Positions 8,785-18,215 of a stretch of DNA of 64,000 nucleotides are shown piece after piece. The position numbers were made by a program, and so were the translations under genes. This DNA is from JACKII01 sp965222315. Lineage in GTDB: Bacteria; Pseudomonadota; Alphaproteobacteria; Bin95. The notes under the pieces are model-generated. The model did not search any database. It saw nothing but the letters and a program-made list of their open reading frames with translations, and was not told where the DNA came from. The stretch spans positions 1,550,001-1,614,000 of the forward strand of contig OZ244951.1 in NCBI GenBank assembly GCA_965222315.1. Direction: 5' to 3'. How positions within the stretch are numbered: position 1 is the first letter of the stretch; every line of letters begins with the position of its first letter.

Positions 8785-9456
8785 ATGTCCCATTACTTCT
8801 ACGATGACTCGCGCAATCACGGCCTCAAGTACAATCCGTTCAAGGCGCTGGTGGCCCCGCGGCCCATCGCTTGGGTCTCGACCAAAAGCGCGGCGGGTGT
8901 AGTGAACCTGGCCCCCTACAGCTTTTTCAATGCCGTTGCCGACAATCCGCCCATGATCGTGTTTGCGCCGAACAATCCCCGGCCTGGCGGCGGGCGCAAG
9001 GATACGCTGACCAATTTGGAGGAGACGAACCAGTTCGTCGTTAACCTTTGCTCCTACGACATGCGTATCGCGATGAACATCTCGTCGGCGCATGTGGACC
9101 CGGATGTGGACGAGTTCGAGCTGGCGGGGCTGACCAAAGCCGAGTGCCGCCATGTGGACGTGCCCCGCATCCTGGAAGCCCCGGCGGCGCTGGAGTGCGA
9201 GTTCATGTTCCGCACGCGCCTGCCCTCTGGAGGTCCGCGCGGCGAGAATAACGTGGTCTTCGGCAAGGTGGTTGGCGTTCACATCGCCGAGAGCATCCTG
9301 AAGGACGGCTTGGTCGACATGATGGCCTACCAGCCGCTCGCGCGCCTGGGCTACATGGACTATTCCCATGTTGAGAGCGTCTTTGCCATGGACCGGCCGG
9401 ACCAGGATCTGGACAGTTACGAGGCCGGCAAGACTCAACCGAAAGCGGCCGAGTAA
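8785..9456 (+). CDS. Flavin reductase-like FMN-binding split-barrel protein
   Basis: From the ATG at 8785, which follows GGAG, the product has 223 residues; the frame is open upstream to 8689 but that part is unlike the family. FKALVAPRPIAWVSTKS, NLAPYSFFNAVADNPPMIVF and NQFVVNLCSYD are the FMN-binding and split-barrel motifs of the DIM6/NTAB flavin reductase family. Members reduce flavin for monooxygenases or act as FMN-dependent oxidoreductases. It is divergent from the SDR gene and 43 bases upstream of the Sir2 gene, with which it may be co-transcribed. Confidence 0.85.
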   Translation: MSHYFYDDSRNHGLKYNPFKALVAPRPIAWVSTKSAAGVVNLAPYSFFNAVADNPPMIVFAPNNPRPGGGRKDTLTNLEETNQFVVNLCSYDMRIAMNISSAHVDPDVDEFELAGLTKAECRHVDVPRILEAPAALECEFMFRTRLPSGGPRGENNVVFGKVVGVHIAESILKDGLVDMMAYQPLARLGYMDYSHVESVFAMDRPDQDLDSYEAGKTQPKAAE

Positions 9457-9499
9457 GGACCGGCGCGCAGCCGGGCATTCTGCTGAGGGAGGAAAGGCC

Positions 9500-10249
9500 A
9501 TGAGCAAGGTAGACAACCTCCGCGATCTGATCGCCGCTGCCGAGCGGGTGGTGGTTTTTACGGGCGCGGGCATCTCTACTGAAAGCGGCATTCCGGACTT
9601 CCGCTCGCCGGGCGGCATCTGGACCCGCTACAAGCCGATCATGTTCGATGACTTCATGTCGAGCCGCGAGATGCGGCGCGAGACATGGCGGCGCAAGATC
9701 GAGACCGACAAGTCGATGACCGTGGCTGAGCCGAACCGCGGCCACCTGGCCGTGGCGTCACTGGTCGGCCGGGGCAAGTGCCAGGCCGTCATCACCCAGA
9801 ATATCGACGGCCTGCACCAGGCGTCGGGCGTGCCGGACGATATGGTGATCGAACTGCACGGCAACTCCACCTACGCCAAATGCCTGGACTGTGGCACGCG
9901 GATGGAGATCAGGCCGATCCTGGAGGATTTCGCCCGCGACGAAACCATGCCGGAATGCCCGTCCTGCGCGTCGGAGTACGTAAAGACAGCGACTATCTCG
10001 TTCGGCCAATCTATGCCGGAGGCGGAAATGCGCCGGGCGGAGATCGCCACCAACAATTGCGACCTGATGATCGCCATCGGTTCGTCGCTCCAGGTGTATC
10101 CGGCGGCGGGCTTCCCGATTTTGGCGAAGAAGGTGGGCGCCAGGATGGCGATCCTGAACCGCGAGGCGACGGACCTGGACAGCTACGCCGACCTCGTTGT
10201 GAACGACGAAATCGGCCCGACGCTGGGTGCCGCGGTTGGCTTAAATTAG
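9500..10249 (+). CDS. Sir2-family NAD-dependent protein deacylase
   Basis: The start at 9500 has a strong GAGGGAGGAAAGG ribosome binding site; the product has 249 residues. Sirtuin motifs are all present: TGAGISTESGIPDFRSP near the N-terminus, TQNIDGLH, the catalytic His in ELHGN, two CxxC pairs (CLDC and CPSC) for structural zinc, and IAIGSSLQVYPAAG. Sirtuins remove acetyl or longer acyl groups from protein lysines, using NAD. The N-terminal residues after GIW differ from the classical CobB Tyr/Arg desuccinylase pattern, so acyl preference is open. The gene sits amid acyl-CoA metabolism genes, where lysine deacylation would be a sensible counterpart. Confidence 0.92.
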   Translation: MSKVDNLRDLIAAAERVVVFTGAGISTESGIPDFRSPGGIWTRYKPIMFDDFMSSREMRRETWRRKIETDKSMTVAEPNRGHLAVASLVGRGKCQAVITQNIDGLHQASGVPDDMVIELHGNSTYAKCLDCGTRMEIRPILEDFARDETMPECPSCASEYVKTATISFGQSMPEAEMRRAEIATNNCDLMIAIGSSLQVYPAAGFPILAKKVGARMAILNREATDLDSYADLVVNDEIGPTLGAAVGLN

Positions 10250-10398
10250 CGGTATGGTCCCCAAGCGGCGCGCTGCCTCCAACCTTGCTTCTCCTGCCGT
10301 CATTGGGAGGCCGCAAGGCGGGCGCGGCAATCCATCGGTGCCGGCCGCTGGAATGCTTCGGCTGCGCCGTGCGATGACGGTCGAGAGGTAGGGGCCCT

Positions 10399-11691
10399 AT
10401 GATCCGTGACTGGCTCGCCGCCGCCCAGGTCTACACCCGCCCGCGCCTCCTTCTCATCCTGGCGCTGGGTTTTTCCAGCGGGCTGCCGTTGGCGCTGACC
10501 TTTGGTACGCTGACCTTCTGGCTGGCGGAGGAGGGCGTTTCCAAGGGCGCCATCGGTCTGTTCGCTCTGGTCGGAACGGCCTACACGCTGAAGTTCCTCT
10601 GGTCGCCGCTCATGGACCAGTTGCCGCTGCCACCCTTCACCAATTGGCTTGGGCGCAGGCGGGGCTGGCTGCTTGCGACACAAATCGCCCTCATCATTAC
10701 CATGATCGGACTCGGCCAGACGTCCCCCACCATCGACCCTGGCTGGACAGCGCTATGGGCCGTCGCGTTAGCCTTTGCCAGCGCCAGCCAGGACATCGTC
10801 ATCGACGCGTACCGCGTGGAAATCCTCGCAGAGGAGGAACAGGGGGCAGGCGCGGCCAATATCGTTTTCGGCTACAGGGTAGGGATGCTGGCGTCCGGTG
10901 CGGGCGCGCTCTACGTGGCGAGCGCCGCACCCTGGAGCACCGTCTACATCGTCATGGCCGCCTGCATGGGCCTCGGCATTCTGGCGACTCTGCTCGCGCG
11001 GGAGCCGGAAGCGCCGGTCATTCCGCCGGCCATCGGTTCGGCGGCGGAGCGGGCTGCGGCATGGCTGAAACGCGCCGTGGTCGAGCCCTTCGCCGAGTTC
11101 CTTTCGCGTCCAGGCTGGCTCGCCTTTCTCGCTTTCGTGCTGCTTTACAAGCTGGGTGATGCGGCGGTCGGCATCATGACCAACCCGCTGTACGTGGAAC
11201 TGGGCTTCTCCAAGACGGAAGTCGCCAATGTGGTGAAGATCTTCGGCCTCGGCGCAACATTGGTCGGCGCGTTCCTCGGCGGCCTGTTGATCGCCAAGTT
11301 GGGATTGATCAGGGCGCTGTGGATCTGCGGCGTCCTCCAGCTTTTCTCCAACTTGGCTTTTAGCGGCCTGGCCTTGGTCGGCCATGACGTGACGGCGCTG
11401 GCCGCCACCATCGGCTTCGAGAATTTGGCGGGCGGCATGGGCACAACGGCGTTCGTCGCCTTCCTGGCGGCGCTCTGTAACCGGAATTACACGGCCACAC
11501 AGTACGCGCTGCTGTCGTCGTTTATGGCGGTGGCCCGCACGTTCATGGCGGCACCCGGCGGTTTCGTCGCGGAGCACGTAAGCTGGCCGGCATACTTTTT
11601 GCTCACCGCAATTGTGGCCATTCCGGGGTTACTGCTGATTGCGGTACTGCAGAAGCGGCTTACATCAGGGAATTCAATAACCCCAGGCTAA
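10399..11691 (+). CDS. AmpG-like major facilitator permease
   Basis: A 430-residue integral membrane protein with about twelve hydrophobic segments. LGFSSGLPLALTFGTLTFWL in the first segment, KFLWSPLMDQ, the charged loop LGRRRGW and SQDIVIDAYRVEIL are hallmarks of the AmpG muropeptide permeases of the MFS. AmpG proteins carry anhydromuropeptides from periplasm to cytoplasm for cell-wall recycling, though many alphaproteobacterial relatives are untested. It lies between the Sir2 gene and alanine dehydrogenase; the latter starts 12 bases after its stop, so the two probably share an mRNA. Alanine release from peptidoglycan would link them functionally, but that is inference. Confidence 0.8.
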   Translation: MIRDWLAAAQVYTRPRLLLILALGFSSGLPLALTFGTLTFWLAEEGVSKGAIGLFALVGTAYTLKFLWSPLMDQLPLPPFTNWLGRRRGWLLATQIALIITMIGLGQTSPTIDPGWTALWAVALAFASASQDIVIDAYRVEILAEEEQGAGAANIVFGYRVGMLASGAGALYVASAAPWSTVYIVMAACMGLGILATLLAREPEAPVIPPAIGSAAERAAAWLKRAVVEPFAEFLSRPGWLAFLAFVLLYKLGDAAVGIMTNPLYVELGFSKTEVANVVKIFGLGATLVGAFLGGLLIAKLGLIRALWICGVLQLFSNLAFSGLALVGHDVTALAATIGFENLAGGMGTTAFVAFLAALCNRNYTATQYALLSSFMAVARTFMAAPGGFVAEHVSWPAYFLLTAIVAIPGLLLIAVLQKRLTSGNSITPG

Positions 11692-11703
11692 GGAGAGAGT
11701 ATC

Positions 11704-12816
11704 ATGCTGGTCGGTGTGCCGAAGGAAGTCAAAACCCATGAATACCGCGTCGGCCTTGTGCCGGGCAGCGTGCGGGAACTGATCCATCACGGCCATCGAG
11801 TCGTCGTCCAATCCGGCGCCGGCGAAGGCTCTAACTTCCCGGATGCAGCCTACGAGGCGGTCGGCGCCCGCATTGCACCCAGTGAGGCGCAGGTGTTCGG
11901 CGAGGCCGACATGATCGTCAAGGTGAAGGAGCCTCTGCCCGCCGAAATCGCCATGTTGCGCCCGAACCAGGTGTTGTTCACATACCTTCACCTCGCGGCC
12001 GACAAGGCGCAGACGGAGGGGCTACTTGCCTCCGGTTCCATCGCGATCGCCTATGAGACAGTTACGGATGCCCGCGGCGGCCTGCCCCTGCTGTCCCCGA
12101 TGAGCGAGGTTGCCGGGCGCATGTCGGTCCAGGTCGGCGCGCACCACCTGGAGAAGGAACAGGGCGGGGCTGGTATCCTGCTGGGCGGCGTGCCGGGGGT
12201 GCCCGCGGCGGACGTGGTCGTGATCGGCGGGGGTGTCAGCGGCACCAACGCCGTGCGCATGGCCATGGGGCTGGAGGCGCGGGTGACGGTGATCGAGAAG
12301 AACCTCCAACGGCTCTATGATCTGGACCTGCAGTTCGGCCCGTCTCTCAACACCCGCTATTCCACGGTCGAGGCTATCGAGGAGTTGGTGACCAGCGCCG
12401 ACCTGGTGATCGGCGCCGTGCTGGTGCCGGGCGCGGCTGCGCCGAGGCTGGTGACGGAGGAGATGGTGAAGAAAATGCGCAAGGGGTCCGTCATGGTGGA
12501 TATCGCCATCGACCAGGGTGGCTGCTTCGAGACTTCCCGCCCAACCAGCCACGACAATCCCACCTACGTTACGCACGACGTGGTGCATTATTGCGTGACT
12601 AACATGCCGGGGGCAGTGGCCCGCACCTCCACGTTCGCCCTGAACAACGCGACGCTGCCGTTCGTGCTCTCGCTTGCCAATCAGGGTTACGAGCAGGCGC
12701 TGGCCAGCAATGAGCACCTGGCCCGCGGCCTGAACATCCATAAAGGCGACCTGACCTACCGCGCTGTTGCGGAGAGCCTGAACCTGCCGTTCACGCCCTG
12801 GATAGGGCAGGGGTAG
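11704..12816 (+). CDS. ald: Alanine dehydrogenase
   Basis: A 370-residue protein with the standard alanine dehydrogenase/PNT layout: the N-terminal catalytic domain VGVPKEVKTHEYRVGL (substrate-binding Arg and Lys), KVKEPL, FTYLHLAAD, and a Rossmann domain with VVVIGGGVSGTNAVRMA. DIAIDQGGCFETSRPTSH and NMPGAVARTST close the active site. The enzyme interconverts L-alanine and pyruvate plus ammonium with NAD and is usually a cytoplasmic hexamer. Ribosome binding site AAGGAGAGAG precedes the start. It lies just after the AmpG-like permease, possibly in the same operon. Confidence 0.95.
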   Translation: MLVGVPKEVKTHEYRVGLVPGSVRELIHHGHRVVVQSGAGEGSNFPDAAYEAVGARIAPSEAQVFGEADMIVKVKEPLPAEIAMLRPNQVLFTYLHLAADKAQTEGLLASGSIAIAYETVTDARGGLPLLSPMSEVAGRMSVQVGAHHLEKEQGGAGILLGGVPGVPAADVVVIGGGVSGTNAVRMAMGLEARVTVIEKNLQRLYDLDLQFGPSLNTRYSTVEAIEELVTSADLVIGAVLVPGAAAPRLVTEEMVKKMRKGSVMVDIAIDQGGCFETSRPTSHDNPTYVTHDVVHYCVTNMPGAVARTSTFALNNATLPFVLSLANQGYEQALASNEHLARGLNIHKGDLTYRAVAESLNLPFTPWIGQG

Positions 12817-12929
12817 CGCCGCCGCTTCACCCAAAGAAACCGGCAGCGGCACCTCAGGCGATTGCCCGCGGCTCCATCCTCCGCCATCATCCCAGGCAAC
12901 ATTCAAACACTTGCCGAGGAACACCGCCC

Positions 12930-14129
12930 ATGCGCGCGCTTGAAGGCATCCGCGTCGTCGACTTCACACAGGTCATCGCCGGCCCGTTCGCAACCCAACA
13001 CCTCGCCTATCTGGGCGCGGACGTCATCAAGATTGAGCAGCCGGGCGTCGGCGACCAGGGCCGCCAACTGCTAGGCGACAATGACTGGGGCGAGGCGGAC
13101 CTCAGCCCGATGTTCCTCTCCGTCAATGCGGGCAAGCGCAGCATCACGCTCGACCTGAAAAACGAGAAAGCAAAGGAAATCGTCTGGAAGCTGATTGATA
13201 GCGCCGACGTGCTGATGGAAAACTACAAGGCCGGCGTGATCGAAAAGCTAGGTTTCGGCTACGACGCGGTGAAAGCACGCAAGCCGGGCATCGTCTATTG
13301 CAGCGTCACCGGTTACGGCCAGACCGGGCCCTATGCCGGGGCGGCGGCCTATGACGGCGCGATCCAGGCTACCAGCGGCATGGTTGCCGTTACCGGCCTG
13401 ACGGATACGCCAGTGCGGGCGGGCTTTATGGCCGTCGATGTGCCGACCGCCATCAGCGCAACCATGGCCATCCTGGGTGCGTTGGTGCGCAAGGAGCGCA
13501 CAGGCAAGGGCCAGCGCTTGGATGTTGCCATGCTGGACACCGCCATGACCGTGCTGGGCCCGCAGATCAGCAATTATCTGAACACGGGCGCCGACTCGCC
13601 GCGTGTCGGCAACAGCTCACCTGCACTGATCCCCACTGCCGGCGTGTTCACCACGGCGGACGGCTTCATCATGGTGACGTGCCTGACCGACAATCAGTTC
13701 AAGACCCTGGCGCCGGTGGTGGAGCGTGCCGAATGGCTGAGCGATCCGCAGTTCGCCGATTTCAACACGCGCAAGGCCAATTACGACATGGTCGAAGCCG
13801 CCATGCACGATGCCTTCAAGGCCAGGACAACGGACGAGTGGGACGCGATATTGGGGGAGGCGCGCGTGCCTGCCGCCCCGGTGCGTTCCCTGCCGGAAGC
13901 CAGCCTGCATCCACAATTGCAGCATCGTGGTGTTCTGACGGAGATGGGGCAGTTCGGCCCAATCCAGCGTCCGGCCTATGGCATTGGCGCGCCCTACGTC
14001 ACAAACGAGGACGGCCCGGCCGTAGACCGCCCGCCGCCCATGCTGGGCCAGCACACCGACGAAGTGCTGACGGAATTGGGCTATTCGGCAGAGGCTATTT
14101 CGGCGATGCGGGCAGAGGGAGCCATTTAA
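12930..14129 (+). CDS. CaiB/BaiF family (class III) CoA-transferase
   Basis: This 399-residue protein is typical for family III CoA-transferases. Motifs include the N-terminal LEGIRVVDFTQVIAGPFATQ, GADVIKIEQPG, SVNAGKRSITLDLK, YCSVTGYGQTGPYA, and a conserved Asp in FMAVDVPTA that is a candidate for the acyl-enzyme residue. Members swap CoA between carboxylic acids (for example carnitine, formyl/oxalyl or benzylsuccinate). It follows alanine dehydrogenase by 113 bases on the same strand. The acid acted on is not identifiable; the enoyl-CoA hydratase at 14862 is on the opposite strand. Confidence 0.9.
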   Translation: MRALEGIRVVDFTQVIAGPFATQHLAYLGADVIKIEQPGVGDQGRQLLGDNDWGEADLSPMFLSVNAGKRSITLDLKNEKAKEIVWKLIDSADVLMENYKAGVIEKLGFGYDAVKARKPGIVYCSVTGYGQTGPYAGAAAYDGAIQATSGMVAVTGLTDTPVRAGFMAVDVPTAISATMAILGALVRKERTGKGQRLDVAMLDTAMTVLGPQISNYLNTGADSPRVGNSSPALIPTAGVFTTADGFIMVTCLTDNQFKTLAPVVERAEWLSDPQFADFNTRKANYDMVEAAMHDAFKARTTDEWDAILGEARVPAAPVRSLPEASLHPQLQHRGVLTEMGQFGPIQRPAYGIGAPYVTNEDGPAVDRPPPMLGQHTDEVLTELGYSAEAISAMRAEGAI

Positions 14130-14237
14130 GGGCGCAATTTAACGCCGTCTGCCAACAGAATTACGGCCATAGGTTAGGTCATTAGCCCGGTCAGGCTTTG
14201 CGGCGCTGTCTTAGAAGCATCAGGCTCCGGCGTCCCT

Positions 14238-14828
14238 CTAGTAGCGGAAGCCCGATGCGTCCCGGCCATCGCGGCGGAAATTGTCGACCCGGCTTGGCGT
14301 GCGGCTGGCCTTGTCCGATTCGCGCTGGGCATTTTCGCGGCGCAACTGTTCCAGTTGAGAGCGCTGGCGGATATCGTAGACGGTGTCGTCGATCCTGCTC
14401 AACCGCCGCTGGTATTCCGGCTGGAGACGCTCGTCCCACCGCGGCCCGTTGCGGGCCTCGGGCGGGGCGGAGAGCACGTCGTCCTTGTGGTACTCATAAT
14501 TCGGCTGTTGGTGCGCACTGGATCGTTGGCTGGAGGTATGGGGCAGGGCCTGCGAGCTACCGACATTCCTGGCTCGTGCAGTATCGGTTAGGGTGCCTTT
14601 CATCGGCTGCTCCGGCGGCAAAGGTTCAGCTGCCGGGGCCATTTTCTGAGTCGATACGGATTCCGCTGGGGCAGGCTCCGCCGGGATGCGATCGCCGCTG
14701 GCGGCGATGTTGCCGGTATAGCATCCGGTCAGGAGCCCCAGTCCCAGCATGGCCACTACCGGCAGCCTTAGGAGCTGGCTCATGCGCATGGTTCTTTGGG
14801 TCTTGAGGTGGGGCATTGCCTCCATTTT
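14238..14828 (-). CDS. Putative lipoprotein of unknown function
   Basis: From the ATG at 14828, preceded by GGGAG at ideal spacing, the product has 196 residues; other in-frame ATGs lie at 14837, 14816, 14789 and 14783. A hydrophobic signal ends in a lipobox, LGLLTGC, so the mature protein should be a lipid-anchored envelope protein. The rest is low in hydrophobicity: a Pro/Ala-rich stretch with PAEPAPAES, then a charged C-terminus with repeated Arg/Glu/Gln that may form a short coiled coil (QRSQLEQLRRENAQRE). I do not recognise the family. It is convergent with the CoA-transferase and downstream of the enoyl-CoA hydratase on the same strand. Confidence 0.65.
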   Translation of the reverse strand, partial: KMEAMPHLKTQRTMRMSQLLRLPVVAMLGLGLLTGCYTGNIAASGDRIPAEPAPAESVSTQKMAPAAEPLPPEQPMKGTLTDTARARNVGSSQALPHTSSQRSSAHQQPNYEYHKDDVLSAPPEARNGPRWDERLQPEYQRRLSRIDDTVYDIRQRSQLEQLRRENAQRESDKASRTPSRVDNFRRDGRDASGFRY

Positions 14829-14861
14829 GGCTCCCATAAAGCGGTCAGGCTTTGATCCAGG

Positions 14862-15722
14862 TCACTCGAACACCCGCTGCCGCCACCACGGGTAGTAGCC
14901 CGGCATATCCGTTGCCGCGCTGTCCGTGAATTTCGGCGCACGCTTCTCCAGGAAGCTGGCCACGCCCTCCTTCGCATCCGGCGCGGCGCCCAGGGCCCGC
15001 ATGCCGGGGCTGTCGAGCTTGTGCGCTTCCATCGGGTGGTCGGCCCCCGCCATCTTCCAGAGCAGGTTGCGGTTATAGGCGACGGACACGGCGGCTGTGT
15101 TGTCGGCGATCTCCCGCGCCAGTTCGCGGGCGGCGGGCAGCAGGTCGTCCGGTTTGTGGACCGAACGCACCAGGCCGCCTTCCAGCGCCTCCGCCGCGTC
15201 GAACACCCGGCCGGTCATCACCCATTCCTGCGCCTGGCCCATGCCGACCGCGCGGGTCAGGAACCAGGAGGAGCAGGCCTCCATCACCACCGCGCGGCGG
15301 GTGAACACCATGCCGAAGCGGGCGGTTTCGCTGGCAAGGCGCATGTCAAACGCCAATTGCATGGTCATGCCGAATCCGACCGCAGGGCCGTTGATCGCGC
15401 CGATCCAGGGCTTTTTCGAGTCATAGATCCGCAGGGTCACCCTTCCGCCGCCGTCGCGCCCGGCATTCGGTCCTTCCTCCGCCGGACGAGCGTTCCTGTC
15501 GAACGCGCTCGCCCCGCGCGACAGGTCTGCACCCGCACAAAACGCCCGTCCCGCACCTGTGACAATAACGACGCGCACCGCGTCGTCAGCGTCGGCCGCG
15601 TCGGCTGCCGCAATCAACTCGTCGATCATCTCGCCATTGACTGCGTTCAGCTTGTTGGGCCGGTTCAGCGTGATGGTGGTGATGCCGTCGGCAGTCTCGT
15701 AGAGGAGGTGGTTGAATTCCAT
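14862..15722 (-). CDS. Enoyl-CoA hydratase/isomerase family protein
   Basis: A 286-residue crotonase-fold protein. TITLNRPNKLNAVNG, GAGRAFCAGADLSRG (first oxyanion-hole region) and INGPAVGFGMTMQLAFDMRLAS (second) are clear. A Glu is present in VVMEACSSW near the position used for hydration in this superfamily. The C-terminus has KEGVASFLEKRAPKF, the trimerisation/specificity region. It probably acts on an enoyl-CoA during fatty acid or aromatic degradation. It lies between exoD and a lipoprotein gene on the same strand, neither of which suggests its substrate. Confidence 0.88.
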   Translation of the reverse strand: MEFNHLLYETADGITTITLNRPNKLNAVNGEMIDELIAAADAADADDAVRVVIVTGAGRAFCAGADLSRGASAFDRNARPAEEGPNAGRDGGGRVTLRIYDSKKPWIGAINGPAVGFGMTMQLAFDMRLASETARFGMVFTRRAVVMEACSSWFLTRAVGMGQAQEWVMTGRVFDAAEALEGGLVRSVHKPDDLLPAARELAREIADNTAAVSVAYNRNLLWKMAGADHPMEAHKLDSPGMRALGAAPDAKEGVASFLEKRAPKFTDSAATDMPGYYPWWRQRVFE

Positions 15723-15753
15723 TTGGGGCGTTCCTGGTTCTTGCTTGCGGCGT

Positions 15754-16350
15754 TCAGAATACGCCGCCGCCCAAGGAAATCCACATCAAGAAGCCGAATG
15801 AGGCGCCGCTGACCACCAGACCTGCGCCGATCAGCAATCCATCGGCGCTCATCATACCCAGTCCGAAAAGCGTCAGGGCCAGGGATGGCGGCATCACGCC
15901 CCAAGGCACGAGGGCGAGGGGATACATGGACAGTGCCAGGGTGATACAAACGATGGCGACGATGTAGGTCCATGGTGCGGCGGCCAGTTGATGGTATCGC
16001 GGGCGGACGAATGTCTCCATTTTCTCAAGGTACGGTTTGACCGTCTCGACCGACTGTTTTGCCTGCTTTGCCGGTACGCTCCGCGCCCGGATCCACTCCG
16101 GCACCCAGGGGGCGTGCTCTCTGAAAAGGTATTGCGTCATCAACACGACAATCAGAGACCCGGTCAGGATAGAAGCGCCTGGGATTGAGCCAACGGGTGA
16201 CAGGCTGATGATGCCAACGACAAACAGAATTGGTCCATAGGCTCGTCGGCCAAATGCATTCAGAACGTCATCGACGGCTGTTTCTTCCGCGTCCGTTGTG
16301 TCGTGCAGTGTCGCGAGCACCTGAGAAATCGACATTTGCTCGTCCGCCAT
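15754..16350 (-). CDS. ExoD family exopolysaccharide synthesis-related membrane protein
   Basis: The chosen ATG at 16350 follows AAAGGA at good spacing and gives 198 residues; the frame extends to 16392. The hydrophobic segments, GPILFVVGIISLSPVGSIPG followed by an amphipathic stretch and two or three C-terminal membrane spans with SMYPLALVPWGVMPP, match the ExoD family. ExoD was named for an effect on exopolysaccharide and alkaline tolerance in rhizobia; its biochemical role is unknown. The protein should be in the inner membrane. It is divergent from the AI-2E-type permease at 16606. Confidence 0.82.
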   Translation of the reverse strand: MADEQMSISQVLATLHDTTDAEETAVDDVLNAFGRRAYGPILFVVGIISLSPVGSIPGASILTGSLIVVLMTQYLFREHAPWVPEWIRARSVPAKQAKQSVETVKPYLEKMETFVRPRYHQLAAAPWTYIVAIVCITLALSMYPLALVPWGVMPPSLALTLFGLGMMSADGLLIGAGLVVSGASFGFLMWISLGGGVF

Positions 16351-16605
16351 ATACCATCCTTTCATCACGGCATCCGGTCGCCGTCTTTTCAAAATACGCG
16401 ATCAACCGACCTTCATATCTTCGGGGTCTGTCACCATTTCACCCGATATCCTGTGCCATCAACCCAAAACCGCCGCTGTACGGGTTGTGGAATTACTTCT
16501 CTGCTGCTGAGATAGGTTCCTGCACGCACCGATGCCATGATAATCGCCCGTTTGTAGTTATGATGAAGAACGCAAACGCGTTTTTCCAGAGAGAGTATTT
16601 TTCGA

Positions 16606-17673
16606 ATGAAAACAGAAATAAGTAGCCTAGCCGTAAAATTTTCGATAGTAGGCCTTTTTGTTATAGCAGTATTATTTACGCTTCATATTGCTTCAGATTT
16701 TTTTATTCCTATTGTTATGGCGCTTTTAATGTACTTGGTATTGCGGCCGGTGTTGCGGTTTTTGGCCAGGGCTGGTCTCCCGCCTCCGGCGGCAGCGTCC
16801 ATCATCCTTTTGGTAACAACAGGTATGATTGTCACCGCGGTCGCCTACCTGGCGGAGCCGATCGACAACTGGTTCCGTGACCTGCCTGGCATCACCTATG
16901 AACTCCAGAACAAGGTGGCTGTGCTCCGGGAACCGATGGAGACAGTTACCGAGGCGTCGGAGAAAGTTCGGGAAATTGCGAAGGTCGAGGGGGGCGGCGA
17001 GAAGAGTGACGAGGTCGTCATAAAAGAGCCGAGCGTGATCGAACAGGTTGCATCGACACTGCCGGTCATCGGCGTTCAGGTCCTGTCCACCCTATTCCTG
17101 CTGTTCTTTTTTCTGAGCTACTCGAATGAGATGGTGCAGCGCCTGTTGCATGTCCTAAGCCCCAATCACCAGGCCGATTTGCGAACCTTGCTTGATAATG
17201 TTGAACGGAATCTGTCACGCTACCTGGCGACGATCACGTTGATTAACGCAGGGCTGGGGATCGTTATCGGCGCCGGGATGTACGCTATCGGCATGCCGAC
17301 CCCTTACCTATGGGGAGTGCTGGCCGCGGTCTTGAACTTCGTGCCTTACCTGGGTTCGCTGGCCGGTATTGTCATCGTCGCACTGGTCGGGCTCTTGTCG
17401 TTCAATGATCCCCTTTATGCGCTATCTGCGCCATTGGTGTATTTCGTCTGCAACGGGCTTGAAGGGCAGGTAATCACGCCGGCCATTCTCGGGCGGCGCT
17501 TGCTGTTAAGTCCGATGGTCATCTTTCTGGCAGTCGCATTTTGGGCATGGCTTTGGGGCCCATTGGGCGGATTGCTTGCCGTACCCATGATGATTGTCAC
17601 GAAAATGGTGGTTGATAGCGTGCCCTCACTCCAGGCGGTGGGGCATGTGATCGGGCGCAGCCCGCCCGATTGA
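16606..17673 (+). CDS. AI-2E family (PerM-like) membrane permease
   Basis: A 355-residue inner-membrane protein with two N-terminal hydrophobic spans, a periplasmic or cytoplasmic charged loop (about 85-145) and four to five C-terminal spans. NFVPYLGSLAG, EGQVITPAILGRRLLLSP and GPLGGLLAVPMM are signature motifs of the AI-2E/UPF0118 family. Some members export autoinducer-2, others act as ion antiporters, so the transported solute is uncertain. The first ~45 codons are visibly more AT-rich than the rest, as often seen near translation starts of membrane proteins. It is divergent from exoD and convergent with two small envelope genes. Confidence 0.88.
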   Translation: MKTEISSLAVKFSIVGLFVIAVLFTLHIASDFFIPIVMALLMYLVLRPVLRFLARAGLPPPAAASIILLVTTGMIVTAVAYLAEPIDNWFRDLPGITYELQNKVAVLREPMETVTEASEKVREIAKVEGGGEKSDEVVIKEPSVIEQVASTLPVIGVQVLSTLFLLFFFLSYSNEMVQRLLHVLSPNHQADLRTLLDNVERNLSRYLATITLINAGLGIVIGAGMYAIGMPTPYLWGVLAAVLNFVPYLGSLAGIVIVALVGLLSFNDPLYALSAPLVYFVCNGLEGQVITPAILGRRLLLSPMVIFLAVAFWAWLWGPLGGLLAVPMMIVTKMVVDSVPSLQAVGHVIGRSPPD

Positions 17674-17714
17674 GGCCCGTCGCGTCGTTGCCAAAGCGCC
17701 ATACCGAATGCGGC

Positions 17715-18188
17715 TCAGTCGTCATCGTCAGATTTTTGACCCGAGAGCAGGCCTAGTACGACGCCTACCGCGACGGCGCCGAGCGCTGCCTTGCCCGGAT
17801 GCTGCCGCGCCCAGGTTTCAAGCGGACGGATCATTTCAGTCCAATCCACTGGCGGTTCGGCGGGTTCTTGTTCCGGGCGGGGTGGAGGGTGCCGCGATGT
17901 TCGCTGATCCGCCGGCGGGCGGGCTGCCAATAGGACCAGCCCTGCGATGAAGATCAACATGCCGCCGACGGTAAGCGCCGCCCAATGCATCGGCCAAACG
18001 GTTGCAAGGCCCAGCACCGCTGCTGTCGCCACGAAAATGCCGCCAACAATGACCAGAATCGTAGCGATGCTAAAGATAGCCGCGGTCTTTGCCGTTTCTC
18101 TAATGCGCGCGACGGCTTCAGCCTTGGCTGCTTCCATTGCGCCGGCAAACCGGGCTATTGACAGCAGACGCAATGCCAAACGCAGCAT
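17715..18188 (-). CDS. Small membrane protein with two spans, possible phage-holin-like superfamily
   Basis: A 157-residue protein. An N-terminal amphipathic helix rich in Ala, Glu and Arg is followed by two adjacent membrane spans (IFSIATILVIVGGIFVATAA and a second around residues 70-88), a Pro-rich linker, and a C-terminal glycine-rich hairpin LGAVAVGVVLGLLSG ending in acidic DDDD. The two-span core resembles the holin-superfamily-III-like proteins often found beside DUF883 genes. It is 27 bases downstream of the DUF883 gene and should be co-transcribed with it. Function is unknown; a role in envelope stress is a guess from its partner. Confidence 0.65.
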   Translation of the reverse strand: MLRLALRLLSIARFAGAMEAAKAEAVARIRETAKTAAIFSIATILVIVGGIFVATAAVLGLATVWPMHWAALTVGGMLIFIAGLVLLAARPPADQRTSRHPPPRPEQEPAEPPVDWTEMIRPLETWARQHPGKAALGAVAVGVVLGLLSGQKSDDDD

Positions 18189-18215
18189 CGGCTTTTCCCC
18201 TCCGGTTGTATCGTA